Positions 8,412 to 17,817 of a DNA stretch of 55,350 nucleotides are shown here, piece by piece. Every line of letters begins with the position of its first letter. Positions within the stretch are counted from its first letter, which is position 1. The notes under the pieces are model-generated. The model searched no databases. It saw nothing but the letters and a program-made list of their open reading frames with translations, and was not told where the DNA came from. The position numbers and the translations under genes were made by a program. Origin of the DNA: Pontibacillus yanchengensis Y32 (GTDB lineage: Bacteria; Bacillota; Bacilli; Bacillales; BH030062); the NCBI RefSeq assembly GCF_000770635.1, contig NZ_AVBF01000024.1, positions 1 through 55,350 on the forward strand. The letters run 5' to 3'.

Positions 8412-8531
8412 GTCGCTCCTAATTTTTAAAAGTAGCTCCTATTTCTTAAATCTCGCTCCTAAATTTCAAAAGTTGTTCCTGTTTTCCGATTCTCGCTCTA
8501 AAAGTAGAAAAGTCGCTCCAGAGCCCATAAT
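8412..8531 (+). repeat. Six-unit array with exact 20-bp period
   Basis: Units start at 8412, 8432, 8452, 8472, 8492 and 8512, with consensus GTCGCTCCTAAWTTTYAAAA. The CTCC-like half is best kept and the A/T half varies. A related GGTCGCTAC follows at 8542. There are no spacers, so it is not a CRISPR array. It lies between the two hairpins of the mobile element. Confidence 0.75.
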
Positions 8532-8618
8532 TATGGCAAAAGGTCGCTACTACGAATAGCAAACTCGATCAAATTTTATGGCAATTGAGGCCATAGGTCC
8601 GATTGCAACATATTGGCA

Positions 8619-8742
8619 GGGTTGGGTGGGAAACAAGGAGACTCCCGCGGGAGGAAGAGGTAGGCAAGATCCCCTGAGGGCGTTTTCCCCGAAGGTAGCT
8701 TGCCAGCTCGCCGCAGGACGCGAGTTGTTTCCCACCCAACCC
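8619..8742 (-). repeat. GC-rich hairpin element H2
   Basis: Arms 8619-8636 and 8725-8742 are perfectly complementary over 18 bp. The core is the reverse complement of the H1 core, but the distal arm sequence differs from H1 (GGGTTGGGTGGG instead of AAAGGTGGCCGT). Confidence 0.85.
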
Positions 8743-8776
8743 TAACCCTCATAAAGTATCGGACCTCACCCTTATT

Positions 8777-8811
8777 ATATCTCGAATCTAAGTCTTCAAC
8801 ATAATGGTGCT
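8777..8811 (-). repeat. Boundary repeat, copy 3 of 6
   Basis: Inverted relative to the copy at 8136-8167, closing the cargo of the 802-bp element. Confidence 0.8.
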
Positions 8812-8982
8812 ATTATGGAGGAACATAAAACTATTTCATGATTATATCAACAACAAACTTTAACATAGCCTTGCGTTAAAAAAGGTACCCCATTCATAGC
8901 TAGTGGTAGTAGATACATATATATAAACTAAATGTTATCTATTGGTTCAATTAAAGGGATTGCCAATACAGGGGGTACCATC

Positions 8983-10227
8983 ATGAAAAGGTTTCAAACC
9001 TTATTTTTTTGTGGACTAGTTCTGTTATGTTACTTAGTGTTGAGTATGTATCATCATATACAAGCCGAGGAAGAAAAGAGTGCTGGATATCTTGTATTAG
9101 GAGATGACTGGGCTAGAGGGTTGCTTGGGAACGGAGGGATGGGAGAAGGGTATGTAGGCTTAATAAGCCAAGCCTTTGAACGAGAAGGTTATCACATATA
9201 TGTTGATCACCCATATCCGAAACCTTACCTTACAAGTAGTGAACTGCTGACACAATTAGAGGGGAAGGCTGTACAGCAAGGAATATCTTTATCCGATTTT
9301 ATTACAATTTCCATTGGGTTGAGTGACATTCAGAAGCTGCTTACTGTAGAAGAAGATGCAAGTGTTGGAGTAAGGGAAAACGTTTTAACAAAATCTTTGC
9401 AAAAAGTAGAGTTTAATGTGAATGAATCTATAGACATTATCCAAAAAATTCAACCTCAAGCTGAGGTATATGTATTTGGTTATGCGACACCAGATGTTCC
9501 ATCCTTTATGAAAGATATCACAAAAGACCTCATCTTGCAGTTAAACAAGACATTAGAGAAATCAACAGATGGGAAGAACAATGTGTCTTATGTAAAGGCA
9601 CCGACCTATATTCCAATGGAGAAGAGTTCTGTTACACTATTGCCGAACGAAAAAATTTACAATCGTATGGCCAAGGCTTTTTTACAAACCTACTCAGAAC
9701 GACATGGTCTATCATTTCAATCAACTGATTCTGAATGGAAATGGGGAGATGAAGAGTCTTACGAAAAAGTTATGAAGTATGCCAAAAGCATGCATTCTTT
9801 AAAGGCCATCACTAGAGAAGAAGCTATATATTTTTTTAAATACCTTGCACCTCATGTGGAGAAACCACAATTCACCTATGAATGGAAGGATATTCAAGTT
9901 TCACATGAACTTTATCCATTGTTGGTTAGCATGACTGATATGCAGATAATTCGAAAAAGTGATTTTTTTAATCCTAAGCAACCCATCACTCGAGCTGAAA
10001 TGGTAGCTATTCTTGCAAGGGCATTAGATGTTCCACCAACCATTTCACCTTTATTTACTGATATTCCTTCAAATCATTGGGCTAACCATTATATAACTGG
10101 ATTAGCTGAGATTGGGATATTAAATGGTTATCCAGATGGAAGCTTCAGGCCAGATCAAGAGGTTTCTGGCACTGAACTTTATAGGATTTGGGAAAGAATA
10201 GTTAGGGAAATTAACTTTTCTAAATAA
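8983..10227 (+). CDS. SLH protein with degenerate SGNH/GDSL domain
   Basis: A 414-residue secreted protein. Residues 1-28 are a signal peptide. Residues about 35-245 follow the SGNH/GDSL lipase-acylhydrolase fold of the YpmR/LipS type (YLVLGDDWARG, GYVGLI, FITISIGLSDI, VYVFGYATPDVP). The nucleophile Ser is Asp42, the block III Asn is replaced (GLSD), and the DxxH of block V is absent (LLPNEKIYNRMA). It should therefore be catalytically dead. The C-terminus (about 290-410) holds about two SLH repeats, including LNGYPDGSFRPDQEVSG. ATG 8983 is chosen because GGGGG lies 8 bases upstream. Confidence 0.8.
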   Translation: MKRFQTLFFCGLVLLCYLVLSMYHHIQAEEEKSAGYLVLGDDWARGLLGNGGMGEGYVGLISQAFEREGYHIYVDHPYPKPYLTSSELLTQLEGKAVQQGISLSDFITISIGLSDIQKLLTVEEDASVGVRENVLTKSLQKVEFNVNESIDIIQKIQPQAEVYVFGYATPDVPSFMKDITKDLILQLNKTLEKSTDGKNNVSYVKAPTYIPMEKSSVTLLPNEKIYNRMAKAFLQTYSERHGLSFQSTDSEWKWGDEESYEKVMKYAKSMHSLKAITREEAIYFFKYLAPHVEKPQFTYEWKDIQVSHELYPLLVSMTDMQIIRKSDFFNPKQPITRAEMVAILARALDVPPTISPLFTDIPSNHWANHYITGLAEIGILNGYPDGSFRPDQEVSGTELYRIWERIVREINFSK

Positions 10228-10289
10228 AACATTCAAGGACTTATCACTACGTATATAGATGAAGTAGAAACAAGTCCTTAATATGAAAG

Positions 10290-10826
10290 CTAGCTAGATT
10301 GAGCAAGTCCAAAGTTAAAAGCTATTAAATGCTTTTTGGAAGCATCACGTAAGTTCGAGAATACTTTTGCTATGTCATTTGGTAATTCTTCTATTTTTAG
10401 GAACGTTTCATACATGGCAATGTTGTCAATTTCACCTTTTACTCCAGTTTGAAATGCTTCTTTTAGAGTGACGGGTGTTGTAATGTACTGTTTTGCATTA
10501 TATACTGGTATCTCTATTTCATACTGCTCCATTAGTCTTTTGATTGCTTCTATGTGCTGTTGTTCGGCTTGTACAATCTGAGAGAAAGGAAGAATATTCC
10601 CGTACTTTTTTGTAACGGCTTCATACCTTGCAAGGGCTAAGTATTCGTCTTGAAGCGCATACGTTAATGCTTCTTCAATAGAGATATCTTGATCTTGTAA
10701 TGCTCCTTTTGCACCAAAATCACTTGGTACAGCAGTTTGTGCATTCATACGTGATGAGAACATAAATACAAGTAGCATTACAGCAATTAATATCCATCTT
10801 ACTTTTCTGGATAATATCCATTTCAT
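10290..10826 (-). CDS. Secreted ferritin-like protein (DUF2202)
   Basis: A 178-residue protein with an N-terminal hydrophobic segment (WILIAVMLLVFMFSS) that acts as signal or anchor. The mature part is a four-helix bundle of DUF2202 type with ferritin-like metal ligands: DEYLALARYE, EQQHIEAI, KGEIDNIAMYE and SKKHLIAF. Such proteins may bind a di-iron centre outside the membrane; no function is established. AAGGAG is adjacent to an ATG at 10835, so the ATG at 10826, nine bases farther, is the likelier start. Confidence 0.85.
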   Translation of the reverse strand: MKWILSRKVRWILIAVMLLVFMFSSRMNAQTAVPSDFGAKGALQDQDISIEEALTYALQDEYLALARYEAVTKKYGNILPFSQIVQAEQQHIEAIKRLMEQYEIEIPVYNAKQYITTPVTLKEAFQTGVKGEIDNIAMYETFLKIEELPNDIAKVFSNLRDASKKHLIAFNFGLAQSS

Positions 10827-10979
10827 AATAGCCATCTCCTTAAGATTATTCTATGGTTAGTTTTCCTACACTCTCCAAATTCATACAAAAAGGAAAAATT
10901 GAGCATATCGATTCGTTTATATTTTCCAATAAACAGGAACACTAACCTTGAAATCATCATCGAAAGGAGATTCTACAAT

Positions 10980-11405
10980 ATGAATCAAGAACAAATTAGA
11001 ACAAAAATTCAAGAAGTAATGGATACACATAAAGTAGGTTCTTTAGCAACTGTTCAAGATGGTAAGCCACATTCACGTTATATGACATTTCACCAAGAAG
11101 ACTTGATCTTGTACACTGCAACAGACAAAGACACGCACAAAGTAGAAGAGGTTGAACGCAACCCATTTGTTCATATTTTAGTTGGCTATGATGGAAAGGG
11201 ATTTGAGGATCCTTATGTTGAAGTTGAAGGTAGAGCTAAAATTAATGATTCTAAAGAGATGAAAGAAAAGCTTTGGAACGATTATATGAAGCATTGGTTT
11301 TCCGGACCAGAGGATGAAGATTATATTATCCTTGAAATTCATCCTACTCAGATTCGTTTAATGAATGTAGAGGGAGAAGAAAGCCCCCAAATATATAAGC
11401 CCTAA
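10980..11405 (+). CDS. Pyridoxamine 5'-phosphate oxidase-like flavin protein (general stress protein 26 type)
   Basis: A 141-residue single-domain split-barrel protein. The N-terminus (QEVMDTHKVGSLATVQDGKPHSRYMTF) and LYTATDKDTHKVEEVERNPFVHILV are typical of the PNPOx-like general stress proteins that bind FMN, FAD or F420-like cofactors. YVEVEGRAKI and the C-terminal ILEIHPTQIRLMN complete the barrel. Role inferred: stress-related flavin reductase or scavenger, substrate unknown. The ribosome binding site GAAAGGAG sets the start at 10980. A strong terminator follows. Confidence 0.88.
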   Translation: MNQEQIRTKIQEVMDTHKVGSLATVQDGKPHSRYMTFHQEDLILYTATDKDTHKVEEVERNPFVHILVGYDGKGFEDPYVEVEGRAKINDSKEMKEKLWNDYMKHWFSGPEDEDYIILEIHPTQIRLMNVEGEESPQIYKP

Positions 11406-11410
11406 ATAAA

Positions 11411-11449
11411 AAACCTGAAAGCCAATGTGTTGGCTTTCAGGTTTTTACT
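11411..11449 (+). terminator. Bidirectional Rho-independent terminator
   Basis: A 15-bp perfect stem (11411-11425 with 11430-11444), loop TGTG, with A-rich and T-rich flanks. It serves the convergent genes on both sides. Confidence 0.92.
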
Positions 11450-11468
11450 GATGAGACAGGCATCCATA

Positions 11469-12002
11469 TTATTGGCGATTAAAATTCAAGGTTCTATTAT
11501 CTTGTTCAACTTTCAAACCGTCAATAAATGGTTCTAGATCATCGATGACCTCTAGTTTGTTTAAATCTTCAGCATCGAAGGTAATAAATCCTTTTACAAT
11601 TAAATTCTCATTGCTATGAGATACGGATGTGACTTCTTTTTCCTCCAAATACTCGTCCATTGCATCGGGTGTTTTAATACTAATTTGTTCTTGTTTTACA
11701 TTTAGGTCCTTCACATCTTCAACAGTATATTCAAAAGTAAACTCATGAAGGTTCTTCTCTAAAATCGTGAGCTGTTCATCTTTATTAGAAAATGCATACG
11801 TATTTTCATCTTCTTTATCTTGTGAAGAAGTTCCTTCATCTTGAGGATCTTTTTCATTACTCTCATTTGTTTGTTGGTCTTGTTCAGATTGGGTTGACTT
11901 ATCTTGATTATTATCAGATGTATTACTGCTTTCATTGCTATCATTTGAGCAACCTGCTACGAGTAACATAACAAGCATACTCGTTAGTAGAAGTTGTTTC
12001 AT
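11469..12002 (-). CDS. Secreted lipoprotein, unknown function
   Basis: A 177-residue protein with a lipoprotein signal (LLVAGC, lipidated Cys18) and a long acidic, Ser/Asn/Gln-rich linker (about residues 19-65). A C-terminal domain of about 105 residues contains mixed strands and no recognised motif. It should be tethered to the outer face of the membrane. It is transcribed divergently from the TspO-like gene and convergently with the stress protein. Confidence 0.75.
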   Translation of the reverse strand: MKQLLLTSMLVMLLVAGCSNDSNESSNTSDNNQDKSTQSEQDQQTNESNEKDPQDEGTSSQDKEDENTYAFSNKDEQLTILEKNLHEFTFEYTVEDVKDLNVKQEQISIKTPDAMDEYLEEKEVTSVSHSNENLIVKGFITFDAEDLNKLEVIDDLEPFIDGLKVEQDNRTLNFNRQ

Positions 12003-12140
12003 TTAAAAATACCCCCATTATAGTCTCCAAAGAATTATAGCATATTTGGAGAAATAAAAGAAAGAAGATTCCTACAACTTTAATAGCATTAGCTTTTGAG
12101 TTATGGGTAAAATAAGTATGAGGAAAAGGAGGGGAAACCA

Positions 12141-12848
12141 TTGGGATTCCATACACTTAAATGGATTAACATAATCAGTTACCTTTATTTATTAGTTGCC
12201 TCATTTATTTTGGCTGGCGATATTGGTGGTGGGGTAGAAGAGTATGTGTATGTCATGCCCTCAGGGTATGCCTTTTCTATTTGGGGAGTAATTTATATAT
12301 TACTAGGACTACTATTAATCGCTCAGTTTACTCAAAAAGAAGCTATGGAACAACTAGTCACAAAAATTGGGCTGTGGTTTCCCTTAAGCATGGTATTATC
12401 AGGTACTGCAGTAACGGTAGGGACTACACCAGCTTTCTTTTATATAGTAGCATCCTTAGTAACTTTAAGTATTGTTTATACGAAAATACAGCATACCATA
12501 TATCGAAGTACATTATACCGATTTCCTTTTTCGTTATATTTAGGTTGGACATCTATCGCTACAATAGTGGATGCCTTTATTATTATTTATTCAAATGGTA
12601 TATCAGAAATTGCCGGACTAAATCAATTAGAGTGGGCAGTCATTATGCTCTCTGCTGGTGGGGTTATTGCTATACTATTTCAATTTTCCCATCATGACCG
12701 TATATTTCCAATTGTATTCATATGGGGGTATGTAGCTATTATAGTGGAACAAAATCATTCCTCTATCATTTGGACTACCGGAATAGTCATTGTGGTTCTT
12801 GTATTCTTGATAGGATGGGGCTCATGGAAAGAGAAAAACAGGTGGTAG
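12141..12848 (+). CDS. TspO/MBR-like tryptophan-rich membrane protein
   Basis: A 235-residue polytopic membrane protein with about seven hydrophobic segments. The stretch PSGYAFSIWGVIYILLGLLL is the hallmark of the longer Bacillus TspO-like proteins annotated as tryptophan-rich sensory proteins, which bind porphyrin-like ligands in related families. The substrate here is unknown. The start is a TTG preceded by AGGAGGGG. It is followed 58 bases later by the permease gene, so the two may be one operon. Confidence 0.72.
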   Translation: MGFHTLKWINIISYLYLLVASFILAGDIGGGVEEYVYVMPSGYAFSIWGVIYILLGLLLIAQFTQKEAMEQLVTKIGLWFPLSMVLSGTAVTVGTTPAFFYIVASLVTLSIVYTKIQHTIYRSTLYRFPFSLYLGWTSIATIVDAFIIIYSNGISEIAGLNQLEWAVIMLSAGGVIAILFQFSHHDRIFPIVFIWGYVAIIVEQNHSSIIWTTGIVIVVLVFLIGWGSWKEKNRW

Positions 12849-12906
12849 CTCATACATAAAATTCACCTCTTGTCTGACACTAAGTGTGGGAATAGGAGGT
12901 TGGAAC

Positions 12907-14217
12907 ATGAGCTATAGTACAAAAGATCAAGTATCGTCCCTACAGTGGTGGCAACTGTCGCTTATTGGAGTTGGATGTATTATTGGAACAGGATATTTTT
13001 TAGGGTCTTCTATTGCTATACAGTTAGGCGGACCTGCAGTAGTGGGAACGTTTTTACTAGCTGGAATAGGTACATATATCGTATATATGGCATTAGCAAG
13101 CATGACCAGTGCTCATCCTGAAAAAGGTTCGTTTCGTGACTATAGTAAACACGCATTTGGTCATTGGGCTGGCTTTTGTAATGGGTGGGTCTATTGGACC
13201 TCTGAACTTTTAATTATGGGGAGTCAGCTCACTGCGCTTGGTTTGTTTACGAGGTTTTGGTTCCCAAATGCTCCGCTATGGCTATGTTCACTTGTTTATG
13301 CAATATTAGGATTACTAGTGATGTTTACAGGAGTAAAAAGTTTTGAACGCATGGAAAATGGTTTTGCTGTTATTAAAGCTGCAGCCATCTTGATGTTTAT
13401 CCTGCTTGCTGGACTGGGAGTATTGGGTTTGCTTAAAGGAACAGATTCTCCAAATATATTAGGTGATACTATCTTCTCAGCTGGACTTCCTAGTGTCTGG
13501 GGGTCTTTTTTATATGCTTATTATGCTTTTGGAGGAATAGAGGTTATAGGTCTTATGGCCATACGTCTAAAAAACACAGACGATGCACCTAAAGCAGGCC
13601 GTCTTATGCTTATATTACTTACCGCTGTGTACGTTTTGTCTATTATTGGCGCATTGCTGCTTGTTTCTTGGAAACAGTTTACTGCAGATGAAAGTCCATT
13701 TGTGACAGCGTTAAAAGCATTTGATCTACCTTATGTATCCCATCTATTTAATGGAATCCTAATTATTGCAGGATTTTCTACCATGGTAGCAGCATTGTAT
13801 GGAGTGACCACTATGATTGTAACCTTATCAGAAGAGGGTGATGCTCCACGGGTGTTTTCTAAAAAAAGCAAACGCGACTGGCCATTCACTGCACTTGGGT
13901 TAACTAGTGGTGGTCTTCTATTCTCTATACTTGTTGCATTATGGCTGCCGGAAAAGGTGTATGAATACATTACAACCGCAGCAGGCCTTATGTTATTACT
14001 TAATTGGGCTTTTATCTTATTAGCGTACCAAAAGTTATTAAAACCTACTGGTTGGCTTACTATTCGAACGTGGCTAGGCATTGCGCTTTTAGCAGTAGCA
14101 ATCTCTGGTGCATGGTTTCAAGCCACTACACGTCCTGGTGTTTATGTAAGTATTGGATTTATTGTACTTATTGGCGTAAGTTGGCTTGTGTTTCGAAACA
14201 AAATAGCAAGTAGGTAG
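12907..14217 (+). CDS. APC-superfamily amino-acid permease
   Basis: A 436-residue permease with about 12 membrane helices. The N-terminal WWQLSLIGVGCIIGTGYFLGSSIAIQ has the GxGxxxGxG unwound-helix motif of amino acid-polyamine-organocation carriers; SLC7-like SFERMENGFAVIKA follows. Closest in style to GABA or basic amino-acid permeases of Bacillus, but the substrate cannot be read. AGGAGG at 12894-12899 selects ATG 12907 rather than GTG 12886. Downstream is a 1.4-kb gap filled with repeats. Confidence 0.88.
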   Translation: MSYSTKDQVSSLQWWQLSLIGVGCIIGTGYFLGSSIAIQLGGPAVVGTFLLAGIGTYIVYMALASMTSAHPEKGSFRDYSKHAFGHWAGFCNGWVYWTSELLIMGSQLTALGLFTRFWFPNAPLWLCSLVYAILGLLVMFTGVKSFERMENGFAVIKAAAILMFILLAGLGVLGLLKGTDSPNILGDTIFSAGLPSVWGSFLYAYYAFGGIEVIGLMAIRLKNTDDAPKAGRLMLILLTAVYVLSIIGALLLVSWKQFTADESPFVTALKAFDLPYVSHLFNGILIIAGFSTMVAALYGVTTMIVTLSEEGDAPRVFSKKSKRDWPFTALGLTSGGLLFSILVALWLPEKVYEYITTAAGLMLLLNWAFILLAYQKLLKPTGWLTIRTWLGIALLAVAISGAWFQATTRPGVYVSIGFIVLIGVSWLVFRNKIASR

Positions 14218-14240
14218 GAGGTTCATAAGTATTTTAGGAT

Positions 14241-14277
14241 AGCCACATTATCTTGAAGACTTAAGTTCGAGATAATT
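14241..14277 (+). repeat. Boundary repeat, copy 4 of 6
   Basis: AGCCACATTATCTTGAAGAC followed by a slightly diverged GATTCGAGATA part. It marks the left edge of a composite repeat region reaching to about 14810. Confidence 0.8.
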
Positions 14278-14314
14278 TTGATAAGAGAGATGTTTCCGTT
14301 GTTTTAAACAGAGA

Positions 14315-14510
14315 AAAGATGGGCCGGGAAATAGCTCGCTTTCCTGCGGCCTCACATGACGTGAGGTCGGTCGCGTTTGCTACAGGATGTAGCGAACTTA
14401 CTCGACCTTCCTTGATTACTTACAGAGTCTCCTCGGGCCAAAATACTGCCCTGTGGGGTCTCGACACATCCGTTTTTCCGCGGAGTCTCGCCATTGCCCG
14501 GCCCATCTTT
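14315..14510 (+). repeat. GC-rich hairpin element H3 with nested hairpins
   Basis: Arms AAAGATGGGCCGGG (14315-14328) and CCCGGCCCATCTTT (14497-14510) are perfectly complementary. The interior is longer than in H1 and H2 and contains further stems: CCTCAC/GTGAGG at 14350-14366, and GGTCG/CGACC enclosing GTTTGCTACA/TGTAGCGAAC at 14365-14407. Flanks GATGTTTCCGTT and AACGGAAACAT are themselves inverted, as in H1. Confidence 0.8.
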
Positions 14511-14572
14511 GCGTTCATGTGGATTAACGGAAACATAGCCAGGCTAGAGTGGGACGTTCTGGATAATGGTTT

Positions 14573-14746
14573 TCGCGAAGCAAGGAATGGTACATGACAC
14601 AAAGTGATGCTATGCGGACATATAGTCCCCTATTCTTCGATTTAAAGGCTATTTTGCATTCGTAACGGACATACAGTACGCTATTTAGCCAAAATCACCT
14701 AAAATTAATGTGTTTTTTCACAAATAAGATACTATATGTTCGTTAG
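14573..14746 (+). repeat. Dispersed repeat R175, copy A
   Basis: About 175 bp repeated in inverted orientation at 32849-33023, roughly 85% identical by eye. Contains GCGGACATATAGTC and GCTATTTAGCC motifs. No coding potential. Confidence 0.85.
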
Positions 14747-14760
14747 AAGATGGCCAACGT

Positions 14761-14812
14761 ATTTTCAAGAGTCCGATCGTAACATTTCAGCAGGGATAGG
14801 TGGGAAAGGTAT
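14761..14812 (+). repeat. Truncated hairpin element (left flank and arm only)
   Basis: GTCCGATCGTAACATTTCAG and GGTGGGAAAGG match the left flank and left arm of H2 (8597-8634). The rest of the element is missing. Confidence 0.65.
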
Positions 14813-15141
14813 AAAAAAATGAACTGGACTCTTAATAAATAAAACCCTATTGTGGCAGTCTTGATGAAGACTGATAATAGTAATTGTAATAGCGTACGGA
14901 CTACACAAACAATTTATGTAGGAAAGCCATTTCATACAGCATATAGTTTACAAACTTTTTTATACAAATTATTGAAAATTAATGCGTAAACCGGTCCAAG
15001 CGTGGTATATTTCAAAATAAGCCCTTAAACATTCGTGAGTAACAAATAAAAGGAATTAGCTAGGTAGAAATCCAAATTCCTTTGCTTTACTCTCAAATAT
15101 AAGGGAAATCCTATTTATTTAAATTCAAGGAGGGTTACAAA
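14813..15141. other. Intergenic stretch, nothing recognised
   Basis: AT-rich sequence between the repeat region and the small gene at 15142. No convincing gene; it presumably holds the promoter of that small gene. Confidence 0.4.
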
Positions 15142-15291
15142 ATGAACATGTTTATCAAAGCACGTGAACTTTTCGAAAAGGATTATCAAACAAGCCAAGA
15201 GGTAAGACACTATAATGCTTCTATGCAAGGTGGAAAAGTAAAAGCAAACAAATCTCAACCTAAGCTAAGAAGAAATCCATTCAAAAAATAA
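15142..15291 (+). CDS. Small basic protein, 49 residues
   Basis: An ATG with a near-perfect AAGGAGGG site (15127-15134) seven bases upstream opens a 49-codon frame. The product is hydrophilic and strongly basic toward its end (KVKANKSQPKLRRNPFKK), with an N-terminal helix (MFIKARELFEKDYQ). No known family is recognised. It is isolated between repeats and the hut cluster. The ribosome binding site and basic composition support a real small protein, but no homologue could be checked. Confidence 0.6.
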   Translation: MNMFIKARELFEKDYQTSQEVRHYNASMQGGKVKANKSQPKLRRNPFKK

Positions 15292-15325
15292 AAGGAGCAC
15301 GAGTTTATTAATATGACATGAAATT

Positions 15326-15404
15326 GGAAAGTACCTGATTTGAAAAATAGTAAGGCGTTGTAAAAAGAAAACTTTATTGATGACAAATCACACAGGTACT
15401 TTCC
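15326..15404. repeat. Inverted repeat pair of unknown role
   Basis: GGAAAGTACCTG (15326-15337) and CAGGTACTTTCC (15393-15404) are exact complements, and the match extends a few bases with a 2-base bulge. The spacing is about 55 bases with no T-run. Confidence 0.6.
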
Positions 15405-15603
15405 ATAACTTTGTTTTACTTCTACAAACTTCTTCTCATCTTTCTACGTATTTCTATGCTTCCTTCAGATACACTTCAGAAAAAATTCTTTTGTTCTACT
15501 ACTTTCCCAAAAACACTTCCTACAGTGTATTATCTTTCTATATACTCGTACATACATCTATACTTTCACTAAAACTGGAGATTGGTTTATATTTTCATCC
15601 TTC

Positions 15604-17812
<2,209 letters not shown>

Positions 17813-17817
17813 TTAAT

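Larger units (their letters stand above)
8061..8878. mobile_element. Transposase-free mobile element (MITE-like), 802 bp with target duplication
   Basis: The element spans 8069-8870. Its ends are inverted repeats of 25 bp (8069-8093 and 8846-8870) with one mismatch, both beginning GGCTATGTTAAAGTTT. The 8-bp direct repeat TTGCGTTA lies immediately outside at 8061-8068 and 8871-8878, a target-site duplication. No transposase is encoded. The cargo is two boundary repeats in inverted orientation, two GC-rich hairpins and a 20-bp array. An 8-bp duplication is compatible with IS6, ISL3 or IS1595 type transposases; which one moved it cannot be told here. Confidence 0.88.

Noticed and set aside
8412-8531. 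CRISPR array
   Set aside because: The 20-bp units abut without spacers and no cas gene is present.
8169-8735. Open frames of 60-110 codons on both strands across the hairpin elements
   Set aside because: They run through inverted repeats, lack ribosome binding sites and arise from the GC-rich core avoiding stop codons. The same occurs at 14319-14602 and 32548-32808.
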